A DNA stretch of 64,000 nucleotides from UBA2336 sp036787955 (GTDB lineage: Bacteria; Bacteroidota; Bacteroidia; Cytophagales; Cyclobacteriaceae), in the NCBI GenBank assembly GCA_036787955.1, contig DAIQOI010000008.1, positions 62,001 through 126,000 of the forward strand. The letters run 5' to 3'. Below, in pieces: positions 36,379-45,622 of this stretch. Position 1 is the first letter of the stretch. Each line of letters starts with the position of its first letter. The translations under genes were made by a program, and so were the position numbers. The notes beneath the pieces were generated by a model that saw only the letters and a program-made list of their open reading frames with translations, made no database searches and was not told the DNA's origin.

Positions 36379-37116
36379 TTATTTTTGGGATACCAGTTTG
36401 TGTTTCACGAGCAAATCAACAAGTGCAATAGATGCATCTTCCATGTTGTTTACCAGTGAATCGATTTTCGAAACCAGGTAGTTGTAAAATACCTGGAGCA
36501 CCATACCTACTATCAGCCCCCCTACCGTAGTGATAAGGGCCACTTTCATACCACCGGCCACGATGTTGGGCGATATGTCACCGGCTGCTTCGATATCGGA
36601 GAAAGCCTGCACCATACCTACCACCGTACCGAAGAAACCGAGCATGGGACCCAGGGCAATAAACAGCGAAATCCAGATTAATCCGCGTTCCAGCTTACCC
36701 ATTTCAACTCCCCCATACGATACGATTGACTTTTCTACCATTTCAATACCTTCGGAATAACGCATGAGGCCTTGTGTAAATATGGAAGCAACAGGTCCGC
36801 GGGTATTTCGGGTTACTTCCAGCGCAGCGTTGACTCCGCCTTTCGAAAGCGCATCTTCTATCTGCGCTAACAGCTTTTTGGTATTGGTGGTGGCAAGGTT
36901 CAATGTGATAATTCTTTCAATACTAAATGCCAATCCAAGAATCAAACAGATCAGAACCGGGGTCATGAAGCGCACATCCCCTTCAATAAACTTTTCTTTC
37001 AAAACCTGATGGAAGGAAGGACCTTCTGAAGCAGGTTGTGTACCTTCGGTGGACTGGGCAAAGGCTGCTACAGCCAGAACCCCGGACAAAGCCAGAATAG
37101 CGAGTAATTTTTTCAT
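36379..37116 (-). CDS. exbB: MotA/TolQ/ExbB proton channel protein
   Basis: 245 residues. An N-terminal signal-like segment (MKKLLAILALSGVLAVAAFA) is followed by three membrane helices: about 52-72, then 145-170 and 186-210. The TolQ/ExbB signature includes WISLFIALGPMLGFFGTVVGMVQAF and ITTVGGLIVGMVLQVFYNYL. It forms the channel energised by the proton gradient. The operon, exbB-membrane protein-exbD-exbD, runs on the minus strand from a promoter near 37150. Confidence 0.93.
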   Translation of the reverse strand: MKKLLAILALSGVLAVAAFAQSTEGTQPASEGPSFHQVLKEKFIEGDVRFMTPVLICLILGLAFSIERIITLNLATTNTKKLLAQIEDALSKGGVNAALEVTRNTRGPVASIFTQGLMRYSEGIEMVEKSIVSYGGVEMGKLERGLIWISLFIALGPMLGFFGTVVGMVQAFSDIEAAGDISPNIVAGGMKVALITTVGGLIVGMVLQVFYNYLVSKIDSLVNNMEDASIALVDLLVKHKLVSQK

Positions 37117-37149
37117 AGTTTAAGGTTTAAGTATATCCTTTGAAGACGC

Positions 37150-37157
37150 CAAAATTA
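37150..37157 (-). promoter_or_regulatory. -7 box for the exbB operon
   Basis: On the minus strand the sequence reads TAATTTTG, a perfect TAnnTTTG box. The expected start near 37144 lies about 28 bases before the exbB ATG. No clear -33 TTG is present. Confidence 0.5.
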
Positions 37158-37360
37158 AAGGTTTTGTGAATTTAACTAACTTTTTTAAAAAAATTTTCTA
37201 CTGACGGCCATTTGCCCGATTTTATGCTGTGTCCATACCTCCGAGCTAAAAAGTTGAGGTTTTGAAAAGCGGTAATATGATTATTTTTCAGGCTAATAAG
37301 GTGATGGATAGTGAGGTGGACGGCTTTAATTTTTTTGCGTTACTTTGCAATCCATTTTAC

Positions 37361-37449
37361 GGAGAGGTGTCCGAGTGGTTGAAGGAGCACGCCTGGAAAG
37401 TGTGTATCCCGTGCAAGCGGGATCGCGGGTTCGAATCCCGCTCTCTCCG
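37361..37449 (+). tRNA. tRNA-Ser (GGA)
   Basis: An 89-nt class II tRNA. The acceptor stem GGAGAGG (37361-37367) pairs with TCTCTCC (37442-37448), discriminator G 37449; CCA is not encoded. The anticodon loop contains CTGGAAA, anticodon GGA, and there is a long variable arm (ATCCCGTGCAAGCGGGAT). The T arm reads GCGGGTTCGAATCCCGC. Upstream, TTACTTTG (37340-37347) resembles the -7 box. Confidence 0.97.
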
Positions 37450-37466
37450 CAGCCCTTGTTAAGGTG

Positions 37467-38525
37467 TCAGGGTATCAGCTCGCCTGCGAGATTTTCGCTT
37501 AGTTTCTGCTTTACGTCATTCAGTTCATATTTGGCCAACAACACCATCAGCTTGGTTACAGCGGCCTCTGTGGTCATATCGGCTCCTCCTATTACGCCTA
37601 TGTGCTGAAGTTCGCGGCTGGTTTGGTAACGTCCCTGCACCACCCTGCCGCCGGGGCATTGTGAAATATTCACCACAATCAGCCCACCTTCAATGGCTTT
37701 ACGAAGGGCATCAATAAGCCAGTTATCACTGGGGGCATTCCCTGCACCATAGGTTTCCAGAACAAGCGCCCGCAGGCCATGCACCTGCAAAACACCCTGA
37801 ACCACTTCCGGTGTAATGCCGGGAAAAAGCCTGAGCAATGCAATGCGGTTGTCGAGTTTATCATTTACAACCAAGGGCTTATCCGGATAAGGCCGGATGG
37901 CATTGTAGTTATAGTCAATTTTAACTCCGGCTTTCGCCAAAGGCGGGTAGTTTCCGGAGTCAAAGGCATCGAACTGCATGGATTCAACTTTTCGCGACCG
38001 GTTGCCACGCAATAGCTGATAATCGAAATAGATACACACTTCAGGCACCACCGGCCGGCCATTCTCCGAAGCCGAGGCTATCTCCAACGCGGTAATGAGA
38101 TTTTCACGGGCATCTGAACGCGGGTCGCTTACCGGCAACTGCGCTCCGGTAAGGATAACCGGTTTGGCAAGGTTTTCGAGCATGAAACTTAATGCCGAAG
38201 CCGTATAGGCCATGGTGTCTGTGCCGTGCAGTATCACAAAGCCGTCATGGTTGTGGTAATGCTTCCGGATCTCCTCTGCTATAGCCTTCCAGTGATCCGG
38301 CTTAATATTCGATGAGTCTATTGGCTTTTGAAATGAGCTTACAGAAAACGACAACCCCATATTGCGCACTACGGGCAGGTGCTCCAGTATGCTTTCGAAG
38401 TCGAAAGGCACCAGTACACCTTCCGTTGTATACGTCATCCCAAAAGTACCTCCGGTATAAATTATGAACAGGCGGGCACGTGGTTTACCGGCACTTTCTA
38501 TATGTATGACTTTTTCAGCAAACAT
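37467..38525 (-). CDS. ansA: Type I L-asparaginase
   Basis: 352 residues from ATG 38525. The first catalytic Thr lies in FIIYTGGTFGM, and the second motif is VILHGTDTMAYTA with the Thr-Asp pair and the following Lys in NLAKPVILTGAQ. These match cytoplasmic type I enzymes hydrolysing L-Asn to Asp and ammonia. The ATG overlaps the tatD stop by 11 bp; an earlier ATG at 38588 would overlap by 74 bp and adds a non-conserved extension. Confidence 0.92.
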   Translation of the reverse strand: MFAEKVIHIESAGKPRARLFIIYTGGTFGMTYTTEGVLVPFDFESILEHLPVVRNMGLSFSVSSFQKPIDSSNIKPDHWKAIAEEIRKHYHNHDGFVILHGTDTMAYTASALSFMLENLAKPVILTGAQLPVSDPRSDARENLITALEIASASENGRPVVPEVCIYFDYQLLRGNRSRKVESMQFDAFDSGNYPPLAKAGVKIDYNYNAIRPYPDKPLVVNDKLDNRIALLRLFPGITPEVVQGVLQVHGLRALVLETYGAGNAPSDNWLIDALRKAIEGGLIVVNISQCPGGRVVQGRYQTSRELQHIGVIGGADMTTEAAVTKLMVLLAKYELNDVKQKLSENLAGELIP

Positions 38526-39291
38526 GGTTAAAGAGATCGAGTGCGTTTCGGGTAGTGGTACTACGCAGCATGGCGGTTGTGGTACCATAAAATCCGGCTA
38601 CCTTTTCGGCCACCTGGATGAGGTAGGCCGGGACATTGCGCCGGCCGCGGTATGGCACCGGTGCAAGATACGGGCTATCTGTTTCGAGTATAATCTTTTC
38701 AACGGGTACCTGTGGCAGCACTTTGTCGAGCCCTGCATTTTTAAAAGTAGCCACACCGCCAATGCCAAGGTAAAAGCCCAGTTGCAAAATGCGCCGGGCC
38801 TGTTGCAGCGATCCGGAAAAGCAATGAAACACGCCGGTCAGTGAGCCATCCTGCAGTTGTTCCAATAATTCGAGTGTTTCATCCAGCGACTGACGACAAT
38901 GTATAACCAGCGGAAGTTTCAACTTTTTGGCCCATGCTGCCTGCACCCTGAAGGCTTCCAGCTGCTGGTCCCAGTAAGTGGTATCCCAATACCGGTCGGT
39001 GCCCATCTCGCCAATGGCGATAAAAGGTTGTTTAGTTAACCAGGATTCTATGGTATACAATTGTTGCTGCACGGTACCTCTTACCGAGCAGGGATGAAGT
39101 CCTATCATGGGGTAGCAGGTATCGGGAAACTGTTGCCCGGTTGCGAGCATCGCCTCGATAGAATTTTCATCAATATTGGGCATAAGTATTTTTTCAACCC
39201 CTGACTCGCGTGCCTGTTGAATCACCGCCTGGCGGTCGGTATCAAACTCAGGCAGGTAGATGTGGGCGTGGGTATCAATAAAATAGTGCAT
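38515..39291 (-). CDS. tatD: TatD-family metal-dependent DNase
   Basis: 258 residues of the TIM-barrel hydrolase family. Metal motifs are DTHAHI at 7-12, GEMGTD, IHCRQ, GVFHCFSG and ETDSPYLAPVPYRGRRN. These enzymes remove nucleotides from DNA ends and act in repair or cell-death DNA decay. It overlaps dgkA by 17 bp and ansA by 11 bp. Confidence 0.93.
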   Translation of the reverse strand: MHYFIDTHAHIYLPEFDTDRQAVIQQARESGVEKILMPNIDENSIEAMLATGQQFPDTCYPMIGLHPCSVRGTVQQQLYTIESWLTKQPFIAIGEMGTDRYWDTTYWDQQLEAFRVQAAWAKKLKLPLVIHCRQSLDETLELLEQLQDGSLTGVFHCFSGSLQQARRILQLGFYLGIGGVATFKNAGLDKVLPQVPVEKIILETDSPYLAPVPYRGRRNVPAYLIQVAEKVAGFYGTTTAMLRSTTTRNALDLFNHVC

Positions 39292-39634
39292 GCAGTCGTG
39301 GTGCGAAAATAAGTAAACCTGTTACAACGGCAACGATGGCGGTAATAAGGGTGGCACCCGCTGCCACATCTTTTATTCTGCGTGCCCTTTCACTATAAGC
39401 CGGCTCTATCCAGTTCACCAGTTCTTCGGCCACCGTGTTGAACAGTTCGGATGCCAGAACCTGCCCGATGACCAGCAATACCACACACCATTCGATAACG
39501 GTTATGTGGCACCACATACCAGCCACCATAACCAGCACAGCTATGCCGACATGTATCCGTAAGTTGGGCTGTGATTTCCAGGCCTGGGCCAAACCTGCGC
39601 AGGCATGCTTTACACTATCTATAAACCTTTTCAT
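39275..39634 (-). CDS. dgkA: Diacylglycerol/undecaprenol kinase family protein
   Basis: 119 residues from ATG 39634; a longer frame to 39988 reads through the glycosyltransferase gene in another frame and is not used. Three membrane helices and the family motif ELFNTVAEELVNWIEPAYSERARRIKDVAAGA are present, which carries the catalytic Glu and metal-binding residues. It phosphorylates diacylglycerol or undecaprenol for lipid-carrier recycling. It overlaps neighbouring genes at both ends. Confidence 0.9.
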   Translation of the reverse strand: MKRFIDSVKHACAGLAQAWKSQPNLRIHVGIAVLVMVAGMWCHITVIEWCVVLLVIGQVLASELFNTVAEELVNWIEPAYSERARRIKDVAAGATLITAIVAVVTGLLIFAPRLHALFY

Positions 39635-40691
39635 GCCGATTGATAAGGTTGGATATAATACTTTCCAGCATTTCGGTGTCATTGGCCACGGCAGGAAACC
39701 GGGGTGCCGCAGGCAGGTTGTTCCATGCCCGTAGCAGAGACAACCCGTGTTGCGGCTGGACCATTGCCCAGTGACTTGCGGCAACGCGTGTCGCCAGGTA
39801 TTCCTGTTCGGGCTGGCCAGGTGTAGGAACCAGGAGCGCTTTTTTGCCCAGCACGGCCAGATCCATAATCGTACTATACCCGCTCCGTGCAACAACCAGT
39901 TCGGCATACCTGAGCAACTGATTGAGCGGATAAGCGGTGAGAAAATCTGTTTCATCATGGTTTTGAAGGTGCCGGATTGTTCCGTCACCTTTCACACCCC
40001 GTACAAGCAGTGCACGCACTGGCAACAAGGGCAACTGGGCGCGCAATATCTCTTCCAGCAGGGTACGCTGGGGTTCCGGCCCCGACAACACAGCCACTAC
40101 CGGATATACTTTTTCGGGCAAAGGCATCTCTGTATAAAACCGCGACAACACACCCGTATAACGAACCGGTTTATTGTATGCCGAAAGCACACCCGATAAC
40201 TGTGAACCCGGAAGATCGGGTACCCAGTGTTCATGAAAGCAACTAAGGAACCTGTGGTGCATTGCATTTGTAATTTTAGCCAGCCATCGCCATTGGCGCG
40301 GGAGTAGTAGCTGAAGCTGGTGGCCAAGCCAAACCGACCTCACGGCAGGATGGTATGCACCATACCGGTTATCAGATATGATGAGTTGAACTTCCTCTTT
40401 TCTGATAATCTGGTCCACGAGCCGGTGTTCGGTGTGAATCGCCCTGTTCAGGCGCGGCAATTGTTTCAACATGCTCCACGGCAGCCCTGCGGCAGAGCGA
40501 CTGTACCGAACCCCATAAGCCGGTAGTTCATAGTACGGTAAAGCCGGAAATTCGCTGCGCAACAGATAAAGTGCTTCCCCATCGCTTGCAATAATCACCC
40601 TTAGACCTCTGGCCGTCAGGGAGCGTATAAGCGGTACACACCGCGAGGCATGCCCCAGTCCCCAATTTAAAACTGCTATTAAAACAGCCAT
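39615..40691 (-). CDS. Glycosyltransferase, GT28/MurG-like
   Basis: 358 residues with a GT-B fold. The start MAVLIAVLNWGLGHASRC is a classical N-terminal Rossmann loop of MurG-like transferases. The C-terminal part shows VVAVLSGPEPQR, ELVVARSGYSTIMDLAVLGKKALLVPTPGQPEQEYLA, the UDP-sugar binding region of GT28 proteins. Acceptor and donor are unknown. It overlaps dgkA by 20 bp, and the deacetylase gene ends 12 bp before it. Confidence 0.85.
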   Translation of the reverse strand: MAVLIAVLNWGLGHASRCVPLIRSLTARGLRVIIASDGEALYLLRSEFPALPYYELPAYGVRYSRSAAGLPWSMLKQLPRLNRAIHTEHRLVDQIIRKEEVQLIISDNRYGAYHPAVRSVWLGHQLQLLLPRQWRWLAKITNAMHHRFLSCFHEHWVPDLPGSQLSGVLSAYNKPVRYTGVLSRFYTEMPLPEKVYPVVAVLSGPEPQRTLLEEILRAQLPLLPVRALLVRGVKGDGTIRHLQNHDETDFLTAYPLNQLLRYAELVVARSGYSTIMDLAVLGKKALLVPTPGQPEQEYLATRVAASHWAMVQPQHGLSLLRAWNNLPAAPRFPAVANDTEMLESIISNLINRHEKVYR

Positions 40692-40703
40692 CTCATAAGG
40701 AGT

Positions 40704-41339
40704 TTAGATCGCGATGGACTTAAAAGAAAAGCCTTCGCTTAGCAACTTATCAACAAAACGGGGCAGCACGAATTCCAAACGAGCGAGTGCTTTGTGGCTG
40801 TCGTGAAAAACCACAATGGAACCGTTGCGTACCGCCTTCAAGGTATTATGCAGGCAAGAACCGGGTGTGATGCTTCTATCAAAATCATAACTCAGCACGT
40901 CCCACATCACAACCTGGTAGTCCGGCAAACGCCTTAACTGCGAGCGCGTAATCCTGCCATAAGGCGGGCGAAATAAACTGGTTTTGAAACCAGGCATAAC
41001 CTGCCGGGCAGTTTCATCAAACCGTCGGGTATTTTCTACATACTGTTGTGTATCTGTTTTCCAGCCGTTAAGGTGATTAAACGTATGGTTTCCGATGGAG
41101 TGACCTTCGTGTGCGATGCGCATGAAAATTTCCGGATGCTTGCGCACGTTATCGCCTATGCAGAAAAACGTGCCTTTTACCTGAAAAGACTTTAACGTGT
41201 GCAGCACAAACTCTGTTGGGCCAGGCACAGGTCCGTCATCGAAAGTCAGATAAACCGATTTTTCCTCATCAGCTGGCATCCGCCAGATTAGTGAGGGATA
41301 AATCAAAGGGAGAATGGCAGGTGTGCGGTAGAATCGCAT
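40704..41339 (-). CDS. Polysaccharide deacetylase (NodB family, CE4)
   Basis: 211 residues. NodB motifs are TFDDGP (32-37), HSIGNHTFNH (80-89, the zinc His pair) and RPPYGR, then a later WDVLSYDF and VFHD His. Such enzymes remove N-acetyl groups from peptidoglycan or surface polysaccharide. No clear signal peptide is visible but the first residues are hydrophobic (AILPLIYPSLIW), which may anchor it. It lies between the GT28-like and PP2C genes. Confidence 0.9.
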   Translation of the reverse strand: MRFYRTPAILPLIYPSLIWRMPADEEKSVYLTFDDGPVPGPTEFVLHTLKSFQVKGTFFCIGDNVRKHPEIFMRIAHEGHSIGNHTFNHLNGWKTDTQQYVENTRRFDETARQVMPGFKTSLFRPPYGRITRSQLRRLPDYQVVMWDVLSYDFDRSITPGSCLHNTLKAVRNGSIVVFHDSHKALARLEFVLPRFVDKLLSEGFSFKSIAI

Positions 41340-41348
41340 GCGATAAAA

Positions 41349-42572
41349 TCAGGCTACCCGAACGGACAACATGGTAATATCATCGCGGTAGCCGTTGTTG
41401 CCCTTGAACGCATCCAGGCTTATGATGATATCGTGGTGAATGCTGCGCAAATCTTTAACGCGCACGGCCGGATCGTTAAAATACCGCAACAGCCGTTCTG
41501 TGCCAAACTCTTCTCCTTTGTCATTCACCGTTTCGGTAAGGCCATCGGTATAGCAGAACAGCGTAAAATCGCGCACATTGGTCAGAAATCCTTCGTGAAT
41601 GAATGGCAGGGGATGCATGGCACCCAGCACGGTAGAACCTTCCTCCAGCCAGCGCGAACCCGAACCATTCATAACAAGCAATGGTGGATTATGACCTGCG
41701 TTCACGTACAGCAAGGTATTCAGTTCAAGGTCGTATATCGCACCGAAAAAGGTGATGAATTTTTCGCCTTTTGTGTTTTCCAGTACCTGGTAGTTGAGGG
41801 CTTCGACAATTTCGCGCAGGTTGGGCGTTTGCCGGATGAGCGTACGCAGGGAAGCCTGAAAGTTCGACATCATCAGCGCAGCCGGAATGCCTTTTCCGCT
41901 TACATCGGCCACACAGAGCAAAAACTGATTTTTGTTGATAGGAATAAAGTCGTAGTAGTCGCCACCAATGCGATCGTGTGGCAAATAACTGGCTTCTACA
42001 TGAAGGCGGTCGGTGCGTGGCAACTTGTCGGGAAATAAAAACTGCTGTACATCGCGGGCTATTTCCAGTTCTTTGCGAAATGCCTCTTGTTGCAGTTGCT
42101 GACGGGCCAGTTTTTTATTTTCAATAGCCACTATAATGATGTTGCTCAGCGCCTGTATAAATTTCAGCGCATCGGCATGGTCGTGAAAAGAATCGGTGTG
42201 TTCATCGCCAAGGAAAACAAGGGCCAGCAACTGTTTTTTATGTGCTACCGGAATAACCAAATCAAATTCAGAAAATTCAGGAATATCAAACTGGCTTACC
42301 GGTGTTATTTCAAATATGCTTTTCAAATTTTCAGGAAGGATGAAATCAGAAAAATTGGCTTTGGTACCAAAGTGTACTTTGCACGACCACCCATCATCGT
42401 TGACAAAAAGAGCGAGTTTTTTCAGATTGAGGTTTGAACGGAGAATAAAATTGTAAATTTTATAAAGCGATTCCTCCGGCACATTGTTATTGATGGCCTG
42501 CGTTACTTCCAGCAGGGCGTTTAGTTCCAGCTCTTTGAGTTCGTAGCGGTTTTTCAGTGAGAGGTCATTCAT
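41349..42572 (-). CDS. PP2C/SpoIIE-type serine phosphatase with GAF-like sensor
   Basis: 407 residues. The N-terminal 180 residues form a GAF-like sensor domain with a coiled linker (QLQQEAFRKELEIARDVQQFLFP). The SpoIIE domain contains DRIGGDYYDFI, CVADVSGKGIPAALMMSNF, YVNAGHNPPLL and FCYTDGLTE, including the metal-binding Asp residues. This RsbU-like type usually controls an anti-sigma/anti-anti-sigma pair; neither is found nearby, so its target is unknown. Confidence 0.9.
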   Translation of the reverse strand: MNDLSLKNRYELKELELNALLEVTQAINNNVPEESLYKIYNFILRSNLNLKKLALFVNDDGWSCKVHFGTKANFSDFILPENLKSIFEITPVSQFDIPEFSEFDLVIPVAHKKQLLALVFLGDEHTDSFHDHADALKFIQALSNIIIVAIENKKLARQQLQQEAFRKELEIARDVQQFLFPDKLPRTDRLHVEASYLPHDRIGGDYYDFIPINKNQFLLCVADVSGKGIPAALMMSNFQASLRTLIRQTPNLREIVEALNYQVLENTKGEKFITFFGAIYDLELNTLLYVNAGHNPPLLVMNGSGSRWLEEGSTVLGAMHPLPFIHEGFLTNVRDFTLFCYTDGLTETVNDKGEEFGTERLLRYFNDPAVRVKDLRSIHHDIIISLDAFKGNNGYRDDITMLSVRVA

Positions 42573-42588
42573 ACTGCAAAAGTACCAT

Positions 42589-43701
42589 TTATCGGGTGCT
42601 TATGATACGCCCTTTCCATACCGTTTTTCTCCGGAAAGACAGCAAGCCAACCGCCACGGCATATACCGGATAAATCAGCTGTGCCAGTGAAAAATGGACC
42701 ACCGAAAACATGGAGTGCAGGTGTTGTGCAACACTGAACACCAACAACCCTTCCAGAATGCACTTCACTCCCATCAAGCCCAGAACAGAAGGCAGGGTGA
42801 TCATCCAATTCATGGCCATCCATGGCATGCATAGGATTATTACCTGGACGATGAGGACAAAAGCCGCCAACAGTTGAACGTTTCTGCCCAATAAACGCCA
42901 CTTACCCGCCCAGCGTATGCGCTGGTTCAGGAAAGTGCGTAAAGAAGCGGGCGGCTGGGTAACAACCGTGCAGCCGGGTGAAGTGCAAAAAAGTATTCCT
43001 GCCGGATAGAGTTTGCGGATTTTGTGCAACAGAAAAACATCATCACCGGATGCCAGATGGGCAGAGCCCTGATACCCTCCTACTTCGTCAAAAACCTGTT
43101 TCCGGAAAGCCATGTTGGCCCCGCTGCACAGCAACGGGTGCCCGTAGCGGGACGATGCGGCAGCAACAGCCTGAAGAGCCAGTTGTTCTATATTCAGCAG
43201 GCGGCCGAACCAGATGCGGGTATTAAAAATTACAGGTCCGGCCACCATTTTAATTTGTTCATCGGCAAAATGCTTGCTGATTGTATCCAGCCAATGTTGC
43301 CCCGCGCGGCAGTCGCCATCGGTGGTAACAATCACCTGTCCAGAGCTACGCTCAATTGCTGCCTGCAAGGCTGCTTTTTTTCCGTGCCTGTCTTCCGGCA
43401 GCGATAGCACTTTGATGCAGGGGTGGTGCTGAGCCAATTGCAGGGCCAGCTGCCGTGTTTGATCGGTGGAATGGTCATCGGTTACAATGATTTCATGGGG
43501 CTTGCGGGTTTGGTGAAGCAGGTCGTTGAGCAGATGAGGAAGATGCTTTTCCTCATTGCGCACAGGTACGACTACCGATATCAGCAGGTTATTGACGGTC
43601 CCGGCAGGCCGCACCAACCTGCGGGATTTTTGCCAGGCTGCGGTCAGCGCAATCACCATCACAAACCAGAGCAGAAACAATACAAGTACGATCAGTTCCA
43701 C
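42589..43701 (-). CDS. Glycosyltransferase family 2, membrane-bound
   Basis: 370 residues from GTG 43701. One N-terminal helix (ELIVLVLFLLWFVMVIALTAAW) precedes a GT-A domain with SVVVPVRNEEKHL, VTDDHSTD, TTDGDC (donor-binding DxD type) and the QRIRWAGKW acceptor-binding motif; three helices follow. GTG is chosen because the next upstream start, ATG 43770, would overlap the ruvC start codon. Substrates are unknown; processive synthases of similar shape make surface polysaccharides. Confidence 0.82.
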   Translation of the reverse strand: MELIVLVLFLLWFVMVIALTAAWQKSRRLVRPAGTVNNLLISVVVPVRNEEKHLPHLLNDLLHQTRKPHEIIVTDDHSTDQTRQLALQLAQHHPCIKVLSLPEDRHGKKAALQAAIERSSGQVIVTTDGDCRAGQHWLDTISKHFADEQIKMVAGPVIFNTRIWFGRLLNIEQLALQAVAAASSRYGHPLLCSGANMAFRKQVFDEVGGYQGSAHLASGDDVFLLHKIRKLYPAGILFCTSPGCTVVTQPPASLRTFLNQRIRWAGKWRLLGRNVQLLAAFVLIVQVIILCMPWMAMNWMITLPSVLGLMGVKCILEGLLVFSVAQHLHSMFSVVHFSLAQLIYPVYAVAVGLLSFRRKTVWKGRIISTR

Positions 43702-43768
43702 GGCACAAGATGTGACAAAACAGCCCAGAAACGAAAACCTTTCCGGGCAATTTGTAATTTGCGAAATC

Positions 43769-44332
43769 ATGAAAAATACACAGGAGCGCATCATCCTGGG
43801 CCTCGACCCGGGCACTGCCGTAACCGGTTACGGTGTGATTAGCGTTCAAGGCAAGCGGATAAACCTTTTGAAGTACGGTGTGATACGCCTGGGCAGGGTT
43901 GGCACCCATGAAGGGAAGTTAAAGAAAATATTTGAAGCGGTGCTTCAGCTGCTGGATGAGTTCATGCCCGATGAGGTGGCCCTGGAAGCACCTTTTTTCG
44001 GAAAGAATGTACAATCTATGCTTAAACTTGGAAGAGCACAGGGAGTAGCCATGGCTGCTGCTCTTTCGCGGCAGATACCCATAACAGAATACGCACCCAA
44101 AAAGGTGAAGCAGGCCGTTACCGGCAACGGCAACGCCTCCAAACAGCAGGTAGCGCACATGCTGATGCAGCAGTTTGGCATCAAGCAGGTACCGCAACTA
44201 TTGGATGCTACCGATGCGCTGGCCGTGGCCCTTTGTCATTGCGGAATGAAAGCACCGGCCGTGCCGGTAAGCAGGAAAAAGATTACGTGGCAGGAGTTTG
44301 TTTCCCGCCATCCCCACAAGGTGAAAGGTTAA
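43769..44332 (+). CDS. ruvC: Crossover junction endodeoxyribonuclease RuvC
   Basis: 187 residues from ATG 43769. The four acidic catalytic residues are visible: D13 in GLDPGT, E73 in ALEAPFF, and D146 and D149 in DATDALAVALCH. It cuts Holliday junctions with RuvAB. The gene is divergent from the GT2 gene, 67 bp from its GTG. It ends 102 bp before the convergent glycan locus. Confidence 0.95.
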   Translation: MKNTQERIILGLDPGTAVTGYGVISVQGKRINLLKYGVIRLGRVGTHEGKLKKIFEAVLQLLDEFMPDEVALEAPFFGKNVQSMLKLGRAQGVAMAAALSRQIPITEYAPKKVKQAVTGNGNASKQQVAHMLMQQFGIKQVPQLLDATDALAVALCHCGMKAPAVPVSRKKITWQEFVSRHPHKVKG

Positions 44333-44434
44333 GCCAGGATTTCTTCAACCTACATGGTATTCGTGAAAGAACGTGAAAACAGAGCGATTTCGCGCGATTT
44401 TAATTTCCGAATGGTGCAGCCAGTGTATGCGAGG

Positions 44435-45622
44435 TTATTCCAGTTTTGCATAAAGCATGGCAAGCGCATGCATGGACGTTGAAAAATCAAACTCACGGGT
44501 TAATGACAGTTTCCCGGCTGAACCCATTTGTTTGGCTTGTTCTTTGTTTTGATAAAGCGAGTAAATACAATCTGCAAGCGATGCAGCGTTGGCGGCTTCG
44601 TGTATCAATCCGCATTTTGCTTTTTTTACAACTTCGGCCTGTGCGGTGCAATCGCTTACAACAAGCGGCTTACCCATAGCCATGTATTGAAAAATTTTAT
44701 TCGGGTAGGTGGTGTCGTGGTGTTTGTTTCGCTTTAAAGGCGAAATACAAACATCAGCCCCTGCACCAAATGTTGGGAATAGCGATACATCCTGCCATCC
44801 TTTACATACCACCTTATCGCGCACATTTAATTTTACTGCAAGTTTATGTAGCAATGGGTCATCCTTGCTTTTCCCAATGATCCATAATTTCAATTCAGGA
44901 ATTTTTTCCTTTAAAATTGCCACCGCCTCAATGGCCGTGTCCGTACCTCTGCGCGTGGAGGTATCGCCTAAGTACAATACATTGTAGGTTCCTCGCATTT
45001 CGTGCAACAGCTGTTCATTGAGAGGATGCGATAAAAAGATATCGGCATTCACTACATTAGGCACCACAAAAATCTGATTTGCAGGTTTTAAATTTTTCTT
45101 CAGTATTTCATCTTTTGCATACTCTGTCACCACAATTACGTTATCAGCCTGCCTGATTAAATGATCCTGCGCCTGGCTCCATTTTTTTAAATCAATCAGC
45201 CATTTGCCGGGAAAGGACTGAACATATGTGTAATACTTCATAATCTCAGGGCGGTCTTCATGCAGATCGAGCACCAGAGGCAACCGGTATTTTTTATTTA
45301 CTTCAATCGCAGCTTTAGCTATTACCATGTCGTGCACATGCAAGGCCTCAACACCCGACTCCTCAATAAAAGAGGCAATTTTTTTTTTGATTAGTTGGTG
45401 ATAGAATGGCCAGTCGTAAGCCAGCGCCGAAAGCTTATAAACCAGTTTACCTGCCGGATACCGATAAACTTTTATTTGTCTGATCTCTTCCCGCCCGGGT
45501 AAATTTTTGTAATTCAGATTGAAGAGATGTATTTCATGGCCACAACTGATCAGAAAAGATGCTTCATTATCAATCCTTGAATCGGGTGGGTAGGTAGTAT
45601 CAAGCAGCATGCCTATTTTCAT
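44435..45622 (-). CDS. GT4-family glycosyltransferase
   Basis: 395 residues, GT-B fold. The N-terminus MKIGMLLDTTYPPDSRIDNEA and the C-terminal LGDTSTRRGTDTAIEAVAIL and KIFQYMAMGKPLVVSDCTAQAEVV (the EX7E-like donor region) place it in the GT4 group. It transfers a sugar to an unidentified glycan. It marks the right border of the run ruvC-glycan locus and points back toward ruvC. Confidence 0.87.
   Translation of the reverse strand: MKIGMLLDTTYPPDSRIDNEASFLISCGHEIHLFNLNYKNLPGREEIRQIKVYRYPAGKLVYKLSALAYDWPFYHQLIKKKIASFIEESGVEALHVHDMVIAKAAIEVNKKYRLPLVLDLHEDRPEIMKYYTYVQSFPGKWLIDLKKWSQAQDHLIRQADNVIVVTEYAKDEILKKNLKPANQIFVVPNVVNADIFLSHPLNEQLLHEMRGTYNVLYLGDTSTRRGTDTAIEAVAILKEKIPELKLWIIGKSKDDPLLHKLAVKLNVRDKVVCKGWQDVSLFPTFGAGADVCISPLKRNKHHDTTYPNKIFQYMAMGKPLVVSDCTAQAEVVKKAKCGLIHEAANAASLADCIYSLYQNKEQAKQMGSAGKLSLTREFDFSTSMHALAMLYAKLE

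Noticed and set aside
39635..39988. N-terminal extension of dgkA
   Set aside because: Reads the glycosyltransferase gene in a different frame; DgkA proteins start at MKRF-like position near 39634.
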